A stretch of 10,887 bases of DNA, taken from contig JAFASB010000498.1 of NCBI GenBank assembly GCA_019244985.1, positions 1-10,887 on the forward strand, read 5' to 3'. Positions 1-5,515 of this stretch are shown piece by piece. Every line of letters begins with the position of its first letter. Within the stretch, counting starts at the first letter, position 1. The translations under genes and the position numbers were made by a program. The notes under the pieces are model-generated. The model did not search any database. It was not told the DNA's origin and was given only the letters and a program-made list of their open reading frames with translations. Origin of the DNA: Acidimicrobiia bacterium. GTDB lineage: Bacteria > Actinomycetota > Acidimicrobiia > Acidimicrobiales > AC-14.

Positions 1-522
1 GACACGCTTTCGGCGGCCTACCAAGAGGTACAGGACGAGCTGCTCAACCTGCACCACATCACCAACTCGAACAACGCCGACTTCACGATCACGACGCAGG
101 AATCGCTGCTCACCACGGCCAACTCCGTCAACAAGACGCTGACCGTGCTGTTGGGCGGCATCGCCGGCATCTCGCTGCTCGTCGGCGGCATCGGTGTCAT
201 GAACATCATGCTCGTGTCGGTCACCGAGCGGGTTCGTGAGATAGGACTGCGCAAGGCTCTCGGCGCCCGGCCGCGCGTGATCCGCCGCCAGTTTCTCGTC
301 GAGGCCTCGGTGCTCGGGCTGGCCGGTGGGGTGCTCGGCGCCCTGCTCGGCATGATCGGCTCCGGCGTCCTCCCGAACTTCATCAACTCGCCCGTGACGT
401 TGTCACCGACGGCGACCGTCGGGGCGATCGTCATCGCCATCGCCATCGGGCTGGCCTTCGGCGTCTACCCGGCGTCCCGGGCCGCCCGGCTCGCCCCCAT
501 CGACGCCCTGAGGACCGAATGA
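1..522 (+). CDS. ABC transporter permease, MacB/FtsX type, C-terminal part (5' truncated by window)
   Basis: The frame is open from base 1 and ends with TGA at 520-522, so about 173 residues are visible. They hold the end of the extracytoplasmic domain, then a membrane segment starting about residue 45 (LLGGIAGISLLVGGIGVMNI), the conserved cytoplasmic patch TERVREIGLRKALGAR, and two more hydrophobic segments (about 105-125 and 137-157). The conserved end is YPASRAARLAPIDALR. This four-helix permease layout and these motifs are typical of MacB-type (mechanotransmission) ABC permeases, which use cytoplasmic ATP hydrolysis to drive work outside the membrane and often pair with a MacA/HlyD adaptor. 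The next gene is such an adaptor and overlaps by ATGA at 519-522, so the two are probably co-translated. The ATPase gene or domain should lie upstream, outside the window. The exported substrate cannot be told. Confidence 0.93.
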   Translation, partial: DTLSAAYQEVQDELLNLHHITNSNNADFTITTQESLLTTANSVNKTLTVLLGGIAGISLLVGGIGVMNIMLVSVTERVREIGLRKALGARPRVIRRQFLVEASVLGLAGGVLGALLGMIGSGVLPNFINSPVTLSPTATVGAIVIAIAIGLAFGVYPASRAARLAPIDALRTE

Positions 523-2117
523 TGCTGCCGGCCCGCCGCCGTTTCCTGATCCTCGGCGTGATCGCCGCCGTCGTGCTTGCGGGGGTCCTCGGCGGGCGCG
601 CCCTTGCCGATTCGTCGTCGCAGGTGGCGTCGTTCCGCACCGCGACCGTGAAGCGGGCCACGGTCAGCCAGACCGAGCAGCGGAGCGGGATCATCGAACC
701 CGTGGCCGCGGGCACCGTGGCATTTCCCATATCGGGCGTCGTCACCGCCGTCAGCATCCAGCCTGGTCAGGCCGTCACCACCGGCCAGACCTTGGCCACC
801 CTCGACACCAGCGCCCTGCAGGCCCAGCTCACCGCCCAACAGGCGACGCTCGCTGGCGCCCAGCTCACGCTGAACAATGCCCTGAACGGTGTGTCGACGC
901 CCGGCAACGGGTCCTCCAGCGGTTCGTCGGCGAGGAACTCCTCCACGGCGACCACGAGCCCGAGCAGTCGGTCGTCGTCCGGCTCGGCCAACCTCGGTCC
1001 CGCCCGCCAGGCGGTTACCTCTGGTCAGCAGCGCGTCGACAGCGCCATGGCCGCCGCACAGGCGGCACTGAACAGCGCCGGCTCGGCCTGCGGGGCGTCG
1101 AAGGGTTCGTCCGGCTCGTCGAACGGCACGTTCAAGGAGTCCTCGGCGCCGTCGTCCAGCACCACCAGCACGACGGCGCCGCAGAACGGCACCTCGTCGC
1201 AGTGCAGCGACGCGCTGCAGTCCGCCCTCAACGCCCAGCAGCAACTCTCGAGCGCGCAGTCGGCCTTGGCCAAGGCGGAGTCCACGCTCGACTCTTTGCT
1301 CTCCAGCGCCACGTCGTCGGGGTCCTCGAGCCAGGGTGCCGGTGCGACGGCCTCGACTCCCTCGCTTTCGGGTCCGACCTCCGCCGAGCTCGTCGCCGAC
1401 CAGGCCGCGGCCGACGCCGCGCAGGCGAACGTCACCGCCGCCCAGCAGGATCTGGCTCAGGGCACGATCGTGAGCCCCATTGACGGCACCGTGGCAGCCG
1501 TGAACATGAAGGCGGGCGACCACGTGGGCGCCGCGTCGACGACGGAGAACATCGTCGTCGTCGGGCCTGGCGGCTATGAGGTCACGACGACGGTTCCCGT
1601 GACCGACATCGGCAACGTCAAGCTGGCGGACGTCGCCAGCGTCGTCCCCGACGGTGCCGGGTCGGCGATCGACGGCAAGGTCGTGTCGATCGGTGTCGTG
1701 CCGACGACGAGTGGCAGCACGACGACCTATCCCGTGGTCATCGGCTTGAACGGGTCACCCGAGGGCCTCCGCAACGGCGGCGACGCCGACGTCACGATCA
1801 CGCTGAATCAAGTCACCGGCGTGCTCGCTGTCCCGACGTCGGCTGTCCGTACGGCGGGGGCCGGCGCCTTCCACATCGTGCAGGTGCTCACCGGCAGCAC
1901 GACGCGCACCACACCCGTGCAGGTCGGGGCCGTCGGGCCCGATCTGACCGAGATCAAGTCAGGGCTCCAGGAGGGTCAACAGGTGGTGATCGCGGACCTC
2001 AACGCACCGCTCCCGTCGAACACCCTCACCCGCGGCTTCGGAGGTGGCGGTGGTCTTGGTGGGGGAGGGCTCGGTGGCGGCGGGTTGGGCGGGGCGACGA
2101 TCGGCCGAGGCGGCTGA
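519..2117 (+). CDS. HlyD/MacA-family efflux adaptor with Ser-rich inserts and Gly-rich tail
   Basis: This 532-residue protein starts ATG at 519 inside the permease stop (ATGA); a second ATG follows at 522. A basic start (RRR, 6-8) and one hydrophobic segment (9-29) anchor it, with the rest outside. A biotinyl-lipoyl half-motif lies near 58-97 (GIIEPVAAGTVAFPISGVV, then QPGQAVTTGQTLATLD). Helical Gln/Ala-rich stretches follow (98-122, 160-190, 230-262, 288-312), then the second lipoyl half (GTIVSPIDGTVAAVNMKAGD, 315-334) and beta-barrel and membrane-proximal domains to about 498. This is the order found in MacA and YknX adaptors. Odd features are Ser/Thr-rich stretches at about 125-158, 193-228 and 263-287 that break up the hairpin, two lone cysteines (C191, C229), and a Gly-rich tail (506-532). 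The length exceeds a usual MacA (about 370). Such adaptors in Gram-positive bacteria work with MacB-like permeases without a TolC partner. Confidence 0.9.
   Translation: MMLPARRRFLILGVIAAVVLAGVLGGRALADSSSQVASFRTATVKRATVSQTEQRSGIIEPVAAGTVAFPISGVVTAVSIQPGQAVTTGQTLATLDTSALQAQLTAQQATLAGAQLTLNNALNGVSTPGNGSSSGSSARNSSTATTSPSSRSSSGSANLGPARQAVTSGQQRVDSAMAAAQAALNSAGSACGASKGSSGSSNGTFKESSAPSSSTTSTTAPQNGTSSQCSDALQSALNAQQQLSSAQSALAKAESTLDSLLSSATSSGSSSQGAGATASTPSLSGPTSAELVADQAAADAAQANVTAAQQDLAQGTIVSPIDGTVAAVNMKAGDHVGAASTTENIVVVGPGGYEVTTTVPVTDIGNVKLADVASVVPDGAGSAIDGKVVSIGVVPTTSGSTTTYPVVIGLNGSPEGLRNGGDADVTITLNQVTGVLAVPTSAVRTAGAGAFHIVQVLTGSTTRTTPVQVGAVGPDLTEIKSGLQEGQQVVIADLNAPLPSNTLTRGFGGGGGLGGGGLGGGGLGGATIGRGG
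2034..2114 (+). repeat. Gly-rich coding repeat at the adaptor C-terminus
   Basis: Codons for residues 506-532 of the adaptor repeat the units GGGGL and GGGL using GGT/GGC/GGG. The segment is low-complexity coding sequence, not a mobile repeat. It is outside the conserved adaptor fold. Confidence 0.7.
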
Positions 2118-2118
2118 T

Positions 2119-2529
2119 TCAGCCCTGCAGCAGATCGGGAAGATCCTCGCCTGACGGCTGACCAGGCCCGGCGGCCTCGGCGATCCGGGCGACACCCGCG
2201 AGGAGTCCGCCGACGAGATCGCCGCTGCCGAAGTGCTGCGTCATCAACTCCACGACGGCTTGCGCATCGGCGTCGGGGAGGCGGCCACGGGCGTCCTGGG
2301 CCGTGACCACCTCGACCTGCCTGGCGTCGGGCGCGACCAGCACGAGCACGGCCGGCCGTGTGTGCAATCCCCGGTCGACGAACAACTGCTCGGCATGGGC
2401 GCGCGGGTCCTCGCCTCCGGGTCCGAGGTACACACAGATCTGCAGCCCCGTGAACGTCTCTGCCTCGTGTACGGCCCGGCCCACCCTGCGCTCCTGACGA
2501 GCGCTCAGGGGCCGCAACTCACCAGCCAC
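2119..2529 (-). CDS. Small DUF5130/TPM-like protein
   Basis: The protein has about 136 residues if read from GTG at 2529, which overlaps the end of the TPM-domain gene by 11 bases; GGTGGAG sits just upstream. TTG at 2517, just past the upstream stop, is a second possible start. It has no signal peptide or membrane segment. The pattern is an N-terminal helix (LSARQERRVGRAVHEAE), a strand TGLQICVYLG, then HAEQLFVDRGLHTRPAVLVLVAP, ARQVEVVTAQDARGRL and a C-terminal helix with GDLVGGLLAGVARIAEA. This matches the compact TPM fold of the actinobacterial DUF5130 family: a strand, an induced 'VLV.VAP..R.VEV' core, then a helix. The name rests on remembered family pattern, not a search. Its function is unknown. 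The stop lies one base from the convergent adaptor stop. The coupling to the TPM and LemA genes suggests a shared envelope-related role. Confidence 0.72.
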   Translation of the reverse strand: MAGELRPLSARQERRVGRAVHEAETFTGLQICVYLGPGGEDPRAHAEQLFVDRGLHTRPAVLVLVAPDARQVEVVTAQDARGRLPDADAQAVVELMTQHFGSGDLVGGLLAGVARIAEAAGPGQPSGEDLPDLLQG

Positions 2530-3256
2530 CGCTGGCTCCACCGCCGCCGAAACCCCCGCCACCGCCGCCGCCGAAACCGCCTCCTCCGAAACCGCCGCCT
2601 CCTCCGAATCCTCCGCCCCCGCCTCCGCCGAAACCGCCACCCCAGAAGATCGGGAAGCCCCAGAAGTGGTGCCGTCGGCGACGGCGTCCGAGGGAGGAGA
2701 AGAAGAACAGCAGGAGCACGACCGGGAAGATGAAGGCTGCGGGGTTGAACGGAGCCGGTTTTGGCGCCGGCGGCGCTGCGGGCGGCGGCGGCTCGCCGAC
2801 AGTCGTATCGCCCAGCGCGGCGCGGATGGCGTCGGTCCCCGAGACGATGGCCCCACCGGGGTCGCCGTCACGCATGTGGGGCACGACCTGGGCGTCGATG
2901 ATTTCGCCGGCCTGGAGATCGGTGAGCGTGCCTTCGAGTCCGCGGCCGACCTCGATGCGTGCCTTGCGGTCCTCGGTGGCGATCAGCAGCAGGACGCCAT
3001 TGTCCTTGCCTTTCTGGCCGACGCCCCAGTTGCGCGCCAGGTCGATGGAATAGTCCTCGAGGGACTTGCTTCCGGTCGTCTTGATGACAGCGACCGCGAT
3101 CTGGTTGCCACTGCGCTGCTGATAGTCGTTGAGAGCGCTGTCGACCTGCTGCGCGACGCTGTCGGGGACGACGCCGGCGGCGTCGACGACTGGTGCCGTG
3201 AACTTCGGGAACGAGGTAGCCGCGACGAGCAGCAGCGCGACGGCTGCTGCTTTCAC
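2519..3256 (-). CDS. TPM-domain (YgcG-like) membrane protein
   Basis: The protein has 245 residues and starts GTG at 3256, overlapping the lemA stop as GTGA (3253-3256), which indicates translational coupling. An N-terminal hydrophobic signal (2-13) is followed by a TPM domain at about 22-148: PVVDAAGVVPDSVAQQVDSAL opens it, then QIAVAVIKTTG, DLARNWGVGQKGKDNGVLLLIA, RKARIEVGRGLEG, and AGEIIDAQVVPHMRDGDPGGAI. A Pro-rich linker (155-171), a membrane helix (about 172-189) and a RRRRRHH stop-transfer patch follow. The tail (206-245) is almost all Gly and Phe and ends in GASGGW, much like the end of YgcG-family proteins. The TPM domain should lie outside the membrane with the Gly tail inside. Members are often found beside lemA and are poorly understood; a phosphatase role is proposed for the plant homologue TLP18.3. 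Confidence 0.9.
   Translation of the reverse strand: MKAAAVALLLVAATSFPKFTAPVVDAAGVVPDSVAQQVDSALNDYQQRSGNQIAVAVIKTTGSKSLEDYSIDLARNWGVGQKGKDNGVLLLIATEDRKARIEVGRGLEGTLTDLQAGEIIDAQVVPHMRDGDPGGAIVSGTDAIRAALGDTTVGEPPPPAAPPAPKPAPFNPAAFIFPVVLLLFFFSSLGRRRRRHHFWGFPIFWGGGFGGGGGGGFGGGGGFGGGGFGGGGGGGFGGGGASGGW
2522..2641 (-). repeat. Gly/Phe-rich coding repeat in TPM protein tail
   Basis: Codons for residues 206-245 of the TPM protein form imperfect repeats of GGGGGF and GGGGF units with GGC/GGT/GGA codons. The stretch is purine-rich on the minus strand. It is low-complexity coding sequence typical of YgcG-family tails and not a CRISPR-like or mobile array. Confidence 0.75.
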
Positions 3257-3882
3257 CGGCTGGTCGTTGTCGCCGTCGGCACCGTGGTGGTGGCGCCCGG
3301 CGTCGTTGACGTCGCGTTGTTCCCGAGATCGACCGTCGGCGCATTGCGCGCCTCGGTCTGGGCGGTGAACAACGGGCGCTTGTCGAACCCGAACAGGCCG
3401 GCGACGAGGCTGCGCGGGAAGTGCTGGATGGAGACGTTGTAGGACGTCGTGACCGCGTTGTAGTCGCGACGCGACTGGGCGATGCGATTCTCGGTTCCCT
3501 CCAGCTGGACCTGCAGGTCGCGGATGTTCTGGTTGCTCTGCAGCTGCGGGTAGTTCTCGACGATCACCAGCAGTCGCCCGATGGCGCCGTCGACCTGGTT
3601 GGCGGCATCGATCTTCTGCTGGTCGGTTCGGGCGCCGGCGTAGTTCTCGCGCGCCCGTGCGATCTCGCCGAACACGGCCTGCTCCTGGCCGAGCGCGCCG
3701 CGGACCGCGTTCACCAGGTTCGGGATGAGGTCGTTACGCCGCTGAAGCTGGGCGTCGAGGTCGGCGAAGGAGCGGTCAACCTGCCCTCGCTTGTCGACCA
3801 TGCTGTTGTAGGTGCCGCCGAGGATGAGTCCGAGGACGACGACGATCCCGACGACGACGAGGAGTGGGGTCCAGCGGCGCAC
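3253..3882 (-). CDS. lemA: LemA family protein
   Basis: The protein has 209 residues from GTG at 3882, 19 bases after the SDR stop. An earlier start would run into the SDR gene, and the next ATG (at residue 28) would remove the membrane helix. RRW is followed by a membrane segment (about 6-23) and TYNSMVDKRGQVDRSFADLD. The LemA hallmark AQLQRRNDLIPNLVNAV is at 44-60. A long helical domain follows, with VIVENYPQL (107-114), LEGTENRIAQSRRDYNAV (127-144) and HFPRSLVAGLFGF (154-166). The tail is Thr-rich and of low complexity (190-209). LemA proteins have a short N-terminus outside the membrane and a helical cytoplasmic bundle; their function is not established. The gene overlaps the TPM gene by four bases, a pairing common in other bacteria. 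Confidence 0.94.
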   Translation of the reverse strand: MRRWTPLLVVVGIVVVLGLILGGTYNSMVDKRGQVDRSFADLDAQLQRRNDLIPNLVNAVRGALGQEQAVFGEIARARENYAGARTDQQKIDAANQVDGAIGRLLVIVENYPQLQSNQNIRDLQVQLEGTENRIAQSRRDYNAVTTSYNVSIQHFPRSLVAGLFGFDKRPLFTAQTEARNAPTVDLGNNATSTTPGATTTVPTATTTSR

Positions 3883-3901
3883 GCCGGCGTGTCTACCCGA
3901 T

Positions 3902-4840
3902 TTACTTGGTGCCCTTGCGCATGGCGCCCATCTGGAGGCCGGGGTTGCGCGAGTTGAACACGTAGGAGTTGACGATCGGCCCGATGTGATTGGGGTCCCA
4001 CTGCTCCTCGCCCTTGGGGTTCTGGAGCTCCTCCTGCAGCGTCCACGGCTGGTAACGGGCGATCGTCGAGCCGACGGCCCGGAAGACCTGGCCGGTGACG
4101 TGCAACGCCTGATCGGACGCCAGCCACACAACCGTGGGCGCCGAGTTGCCCGGGTTCATGGCGTTGAACTCGCTGTACTCCTCCGGCTCCTTCAGCTCCA
4201 TGTCCTTCACGACGGCGCCCGACATGCGGGTCATGCCGCCGGGGGCAACGGCGTTGGCGCGCACGCCGTAGTTGGCCAGCTCGAGGCTGGTGATGATCGT
4301 GAGGGCGGCGATGCCGGCCTTGGCCGAGCCGTAGTTGGCCTGGCCGACGTTGCCCTGGAGTCCGGCGCTTGACACGGTGTTGACCACGGCGGCGCGCGGC
4401 TGGTTGCCGGCCTTGGACTGGTCACGCCAGTAGTTGGCGGCATGGTGGGTGGTGGCGAAGGTGCCCTTGAGGTGGACGCGGATGACCGAGTCGAAGTCGG
4501 ACTCGGTCATCTTGAACAGCATGCCGTCGCGGAGGATGCCGGCGTTGTTCACGAGGATGTCGAGGCGCCCGAAGCTGTCGACGGCCTGCTGGATGAGGTT
4601 CTTGGCCCCGTTCCAGTCGGCGACGTCGTCGTAGTTGGCGACGGCTTCGCCGCCGTTGTTGCGGATGACTTCGGCGACCTCTTCGGCCGGCCGCTTGTCG
4701 GCGCCTTCACCACCGACCGAACCGCCCAGGTCGTTGACGACGACCTTGGCGCCCTCCTTGGCCAGCAGGAGCGCCTCGCCCCGTCCGACGCCGTGGCCGG
4801 CGCCCGTGACGATCGCGACCTTGCCATCCACCAAACCCAT
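3902..4840 (-). CDS. SDR-family dehydrogenase, (3R)-hydroxyacyl-CoA dehydrogenase type
   Basis: ATG at 4840 gives 312 residues; a GTG at 4849 in frame is less likely because GAGGGG lies 8 bases before the ATG but abuts the GTG. Rossmann motif TGAGHGVGR (12-20) binds the nucleotide; NDLGGS (36-41) is typical of MFE-2/HSD17B4-like dehydrogenases, and its Asp suggests NAD(H). NNAG is at 98-101. The catalytic set is S157, Y170 and K174 (YGSAK). The usual reaction is oxidation of a 3-hydroxyacyl-CoA to the ketoacyl-CoA in beta-oxidation-like chain shortening, in the cytoplasm. The tail after about 250 (WTLQEELQNPKGEEQWDPNH) is longer than a minimal SDR. It heads the minus-strand run and is divergent from the MaoC-like gene, which would make its substrate. 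Confidence 0.93.
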   Translation of the reverse strand: MGLVDGKVAIVTGAGHGVGRGEALLLAKEGAKVVVNDLGGSVGGEGADKRPAEEVAEVIRNNGGEAVANYDDVADWNGAKNLIQQAVDSFGRLDILVNNAGILRDGMLFKMTESDFDSVIRVHLKGTFATTHHAANYWRDQSKAGNQPRAAVVNTVSSAGLQGNVGQANYGSAKAGIAALTIITSLELANYGVRANAVAPGGMTRMSGAVVKDMELKEPEEYSEFNAMNPGNSAPTVVWLASDQALHVTGQVFRAVGSTIARYQPWTLQEELQNPKGEEQWDPNHIGPIVNSYVFNSRNPGLQMGAMRKGTK

Positions 4841-4849
4841 ACGAAGCAC

Positions 4850-4855
4850 CCCTCG
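4850..4855 (-). promoter_or_regulatory. Ribosome binding site deciding the SDR start
   Basis: Read on the minus strand, GAGGGG lies about 8-9 bases before ATG 4840. It directly abuts the alternative GTG at 4849, so it favours the ATG. Confidence 0.5.
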
Positions 4856-4884
4856 AGAATCACTGACGCAGTTGTCAGGTTCAA
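4856..4884 (-). promoter_or_regulatory. Candidate promoter of the SDR-lemA-TPM run
   Basis: On the minus strand TTGAAC (4884-4879) is separated by 17 bases from GATTCT (4861-4856). The -35 is a good match to TTGACA; the -10 is only fair. An inverted repeat fills the spacer. This is inferred from motif matching alone. Confidence 0.4.
4863..4878. promoter_or_regulatory. Inverted repeat CTGAC-N6-GTCAG, candidate operator
   Basis: Two perfect 5-base arms (4863-4867 and 4874-4878) flank GCAGTT. The site lies between the SDR and the MaoC-like gene, inside the candidate SDR promoter spacer and overlapping the candidate -35 of the opposite promoter. One bound protein could therefore control both directions. 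The short arms could also occur by chance. Confidence 0.4.
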
Positions 4885-4901
4885 CGTAGCCGCGCTGGAA
4901 T
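4872..4901 (+). promoter_or_regulatory. Candidate promoter of the MaoC-like gene
   Basis: TTGTCA (4872-4877) is followed after 18 bases by TGGAAT (4896-4901). If used, transcription would begin near 4908, past the upstream in-frame ATG at 4900, which supports translation from ATG 4942. This rests on motif match only. Confidence 0.35.
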
Positions 4902-4929
4902 GGCCCCCACCAAGCCGCAGCCGTCGTTC

Positions 4930-4938
4930 GAGGAGAGA
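4930..4938 (+). promoter_or_regulatory. Strong ribosome binding site fixing the MaoC-like start
   Basis: GAGGAGAGA ends 3 bases before ATG 4942, with the GAGGAG core 6 bases away. The upstream in-frame ATG at 4900 lacks a comparable site, so 4942 is preferred. Confidence 0.65.
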
Positions 4939-4941
4939 TAC

Positions 4942-5439
4942 ATGGCCGTCGACAAGAGCCTCATCGGGACCCCCACCGGCAAGTCGAAGATCACGATCGA
5001 GCGGGGACCGGTGTCGAACTTCGCCAGGGCCGTGACCGACGACAATCCGATCTACCAGAGCCCCGAGGCCGCCAAGGATGCGGGGTTCGACAACATCCCG
5101 GCGCCGCCCACCTACAGCTTCGCCATGGCTCACTGGGGCGCGTTCAAGGAGCAGCAGCCGGCCGACGGCAACCCGGGCCGCAACCCGGTGATGGAGATCA
5201 TCGGCACGCTCATGCAGAAGGGTGGCCTCGTCCTCCACGGCGAGGAGGAGTTCGAGTACCACCGCCCGCTCGTGGTCGGCGATGTCCTGGAGGGCGAGGG
5301 CAAGGTCACCGACGTCTACGAGAAGGACAGCAAGGGCAAGACGATGACGTTTCTCGTCACCGAGAACGTCTTCAAGGACGCCAACACCGGCGAGCCGGTT
5401 GTCACGACGAGGATGAACCTCATCCACCGCAGCGGCTGA
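4942..5439 (+). CDS. MaoC N-terminal-type (HadA-like) acyl dehydratase subunit
   Basis: ATG 4942, preceded by GAGGAG, gives 165 residues; ATG 4900 would add 14. The hot-dog pattern is clear: ERGPVSNFARAVTDDNPIY (20-38), PEAAKDAGFDNIPAPPTY (41-58), LHGEEEFEYHRPLVVGDVL (98-116), and TFLVTENVFKDANTGEPVVT (136-155). This is the FAS1-like dehydratase / MaoC_dehydrat_N family seen in HadA and HadC, which hydrate enoyl-acyl thioesters or dehydrate hydroxyacyl ones as part of a two-subunit enzyme. The catalytic Asp-His of classic R-hydratases is not present: Y38 stands where DxNPxH has His, and APPTY replaces the AHG motif. A catalytic HadB/MaoC partner would be expected but none is in the window. 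It is divergent from the SDR, which would act next on its product. Confidence 0.88.
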   Translation: MAVDKSLIGTPTGKSKITIERGPVSNFARAVTDDNPIYQSPEAAKDAGFDNIPAPPTYSFAMAHWGAFKEQQPADGNPGRNPVMEIIGTLMQKGGLVLHGEEEFEYHRPLVVGDVLEGEGKVTDVYEKDSKGKTMTFLVTENVFKDANTGEPVVTTRMNLIHRSG

Positions 5440-5475
5440 CGTGCGCGGCCCCGGAGAAGGGGCTTGACGTGAATC
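5440..5475 (+). other. Short intergenic stretch with weak hairpin
   Basis: GCCCC (5448-5452) and GGGGC (5459-5463) could pair around a GGAGAA loop after the MaoC-like stop. There is no T-run, so it is at best a weak terminator. It also runs into the -35 of the next promoter. Confidence 0.25.
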
Positions 5476-5492
5476 CCTAACAGCGTTAGGTT
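5464..5492 (+). promoter_or_regulatory. Candidate promoter of the tetR-MDMPI-MBL operon, near-leaderless
   Basis: TTGACG (5464-5469) is followed after exactly 17 bases by TAGGTT (5487-5492), a TANNNT -10 as used by actinobacterial housekeeping sigma factors. The likely transcription start, 6-9 bases on, is at 5499-5502, at or just before ATG 5502. No Shine-Dalgarno is seen there, so a leaderless or near-leaderless mRNA is plausible. Confidence 0.6.
5476..5490. promoter_or_regulatory. Palindrome CCTAACAGCGTTAGG, candidate TetR operator
   Basis: Perfect 6-base arms CCTAAC (5476-5481) and GTTAGG (5485-5490) surround AGC. The palindrome covers the promoter spacer and first half of the -10. A TAAC/GTTA palindrome overlapping a tetR promoter is the usual look of an autoregulatory TetR operator. 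Which protein binds is inferred from position. Confidence 0.62.
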
Positions 5493-5515
5493 CTACGAAC
5501 GATGGTCGTAGAACC
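5489..5515. promoter_or_regulatory. 10-bp inverted repeat spanning the tetR start codon
   Basis: GGTTCTACGA (5489-5498) and TCGTAGAACC (5506-5515) are perfect reverse complements around ACGATGG, which contains ATG 5502. It shares two G bases with the upstream palindrome. It may be a second operator. It could act as an mRNA hairpin only if transcription starts upstream of 5489. Confidence 0.6.

Noticed and set aside
465..1523. Long open frame on the minus strand opposite the adaptor
   Set aside because: Gly/Arg-rich shadow of the Ser-rich adaptor coding sequence with no recognisable domain.
2522..2650. Periodic GGC/GGA-rich stretch as a CRISPR-like or tandem repeat array
   Set aside because: Units are 5-18 bases, have no spacers, and encode the Gly/Phe tail typical of YgcG-family proteins.
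2530..2871. N-terminal extension of the DUF5130-like frame
   Set aside because: It is the out-of-frame reading of the Gly-rich tail, membrane helix and linker of the TPM protein, giving Ser/Ala/Glu low-complexity sequence.
3883..4131. N-terminal extension of the LemA frame into the SDR gene
   Set aside because: It is antiframe sequence over the SDR C-terminus, rich in Arg/Ser/Pro; LemA proteins begin with a short tail before the membrane helix, as from GTG 3882.
5448..5463. GCCCC/GGGGC hairpin as a terminator for the MaoC-like gene
   Set aside because: Only 5 pairs, no T-run, and it abuts the next promoter; kept only as a weak note.
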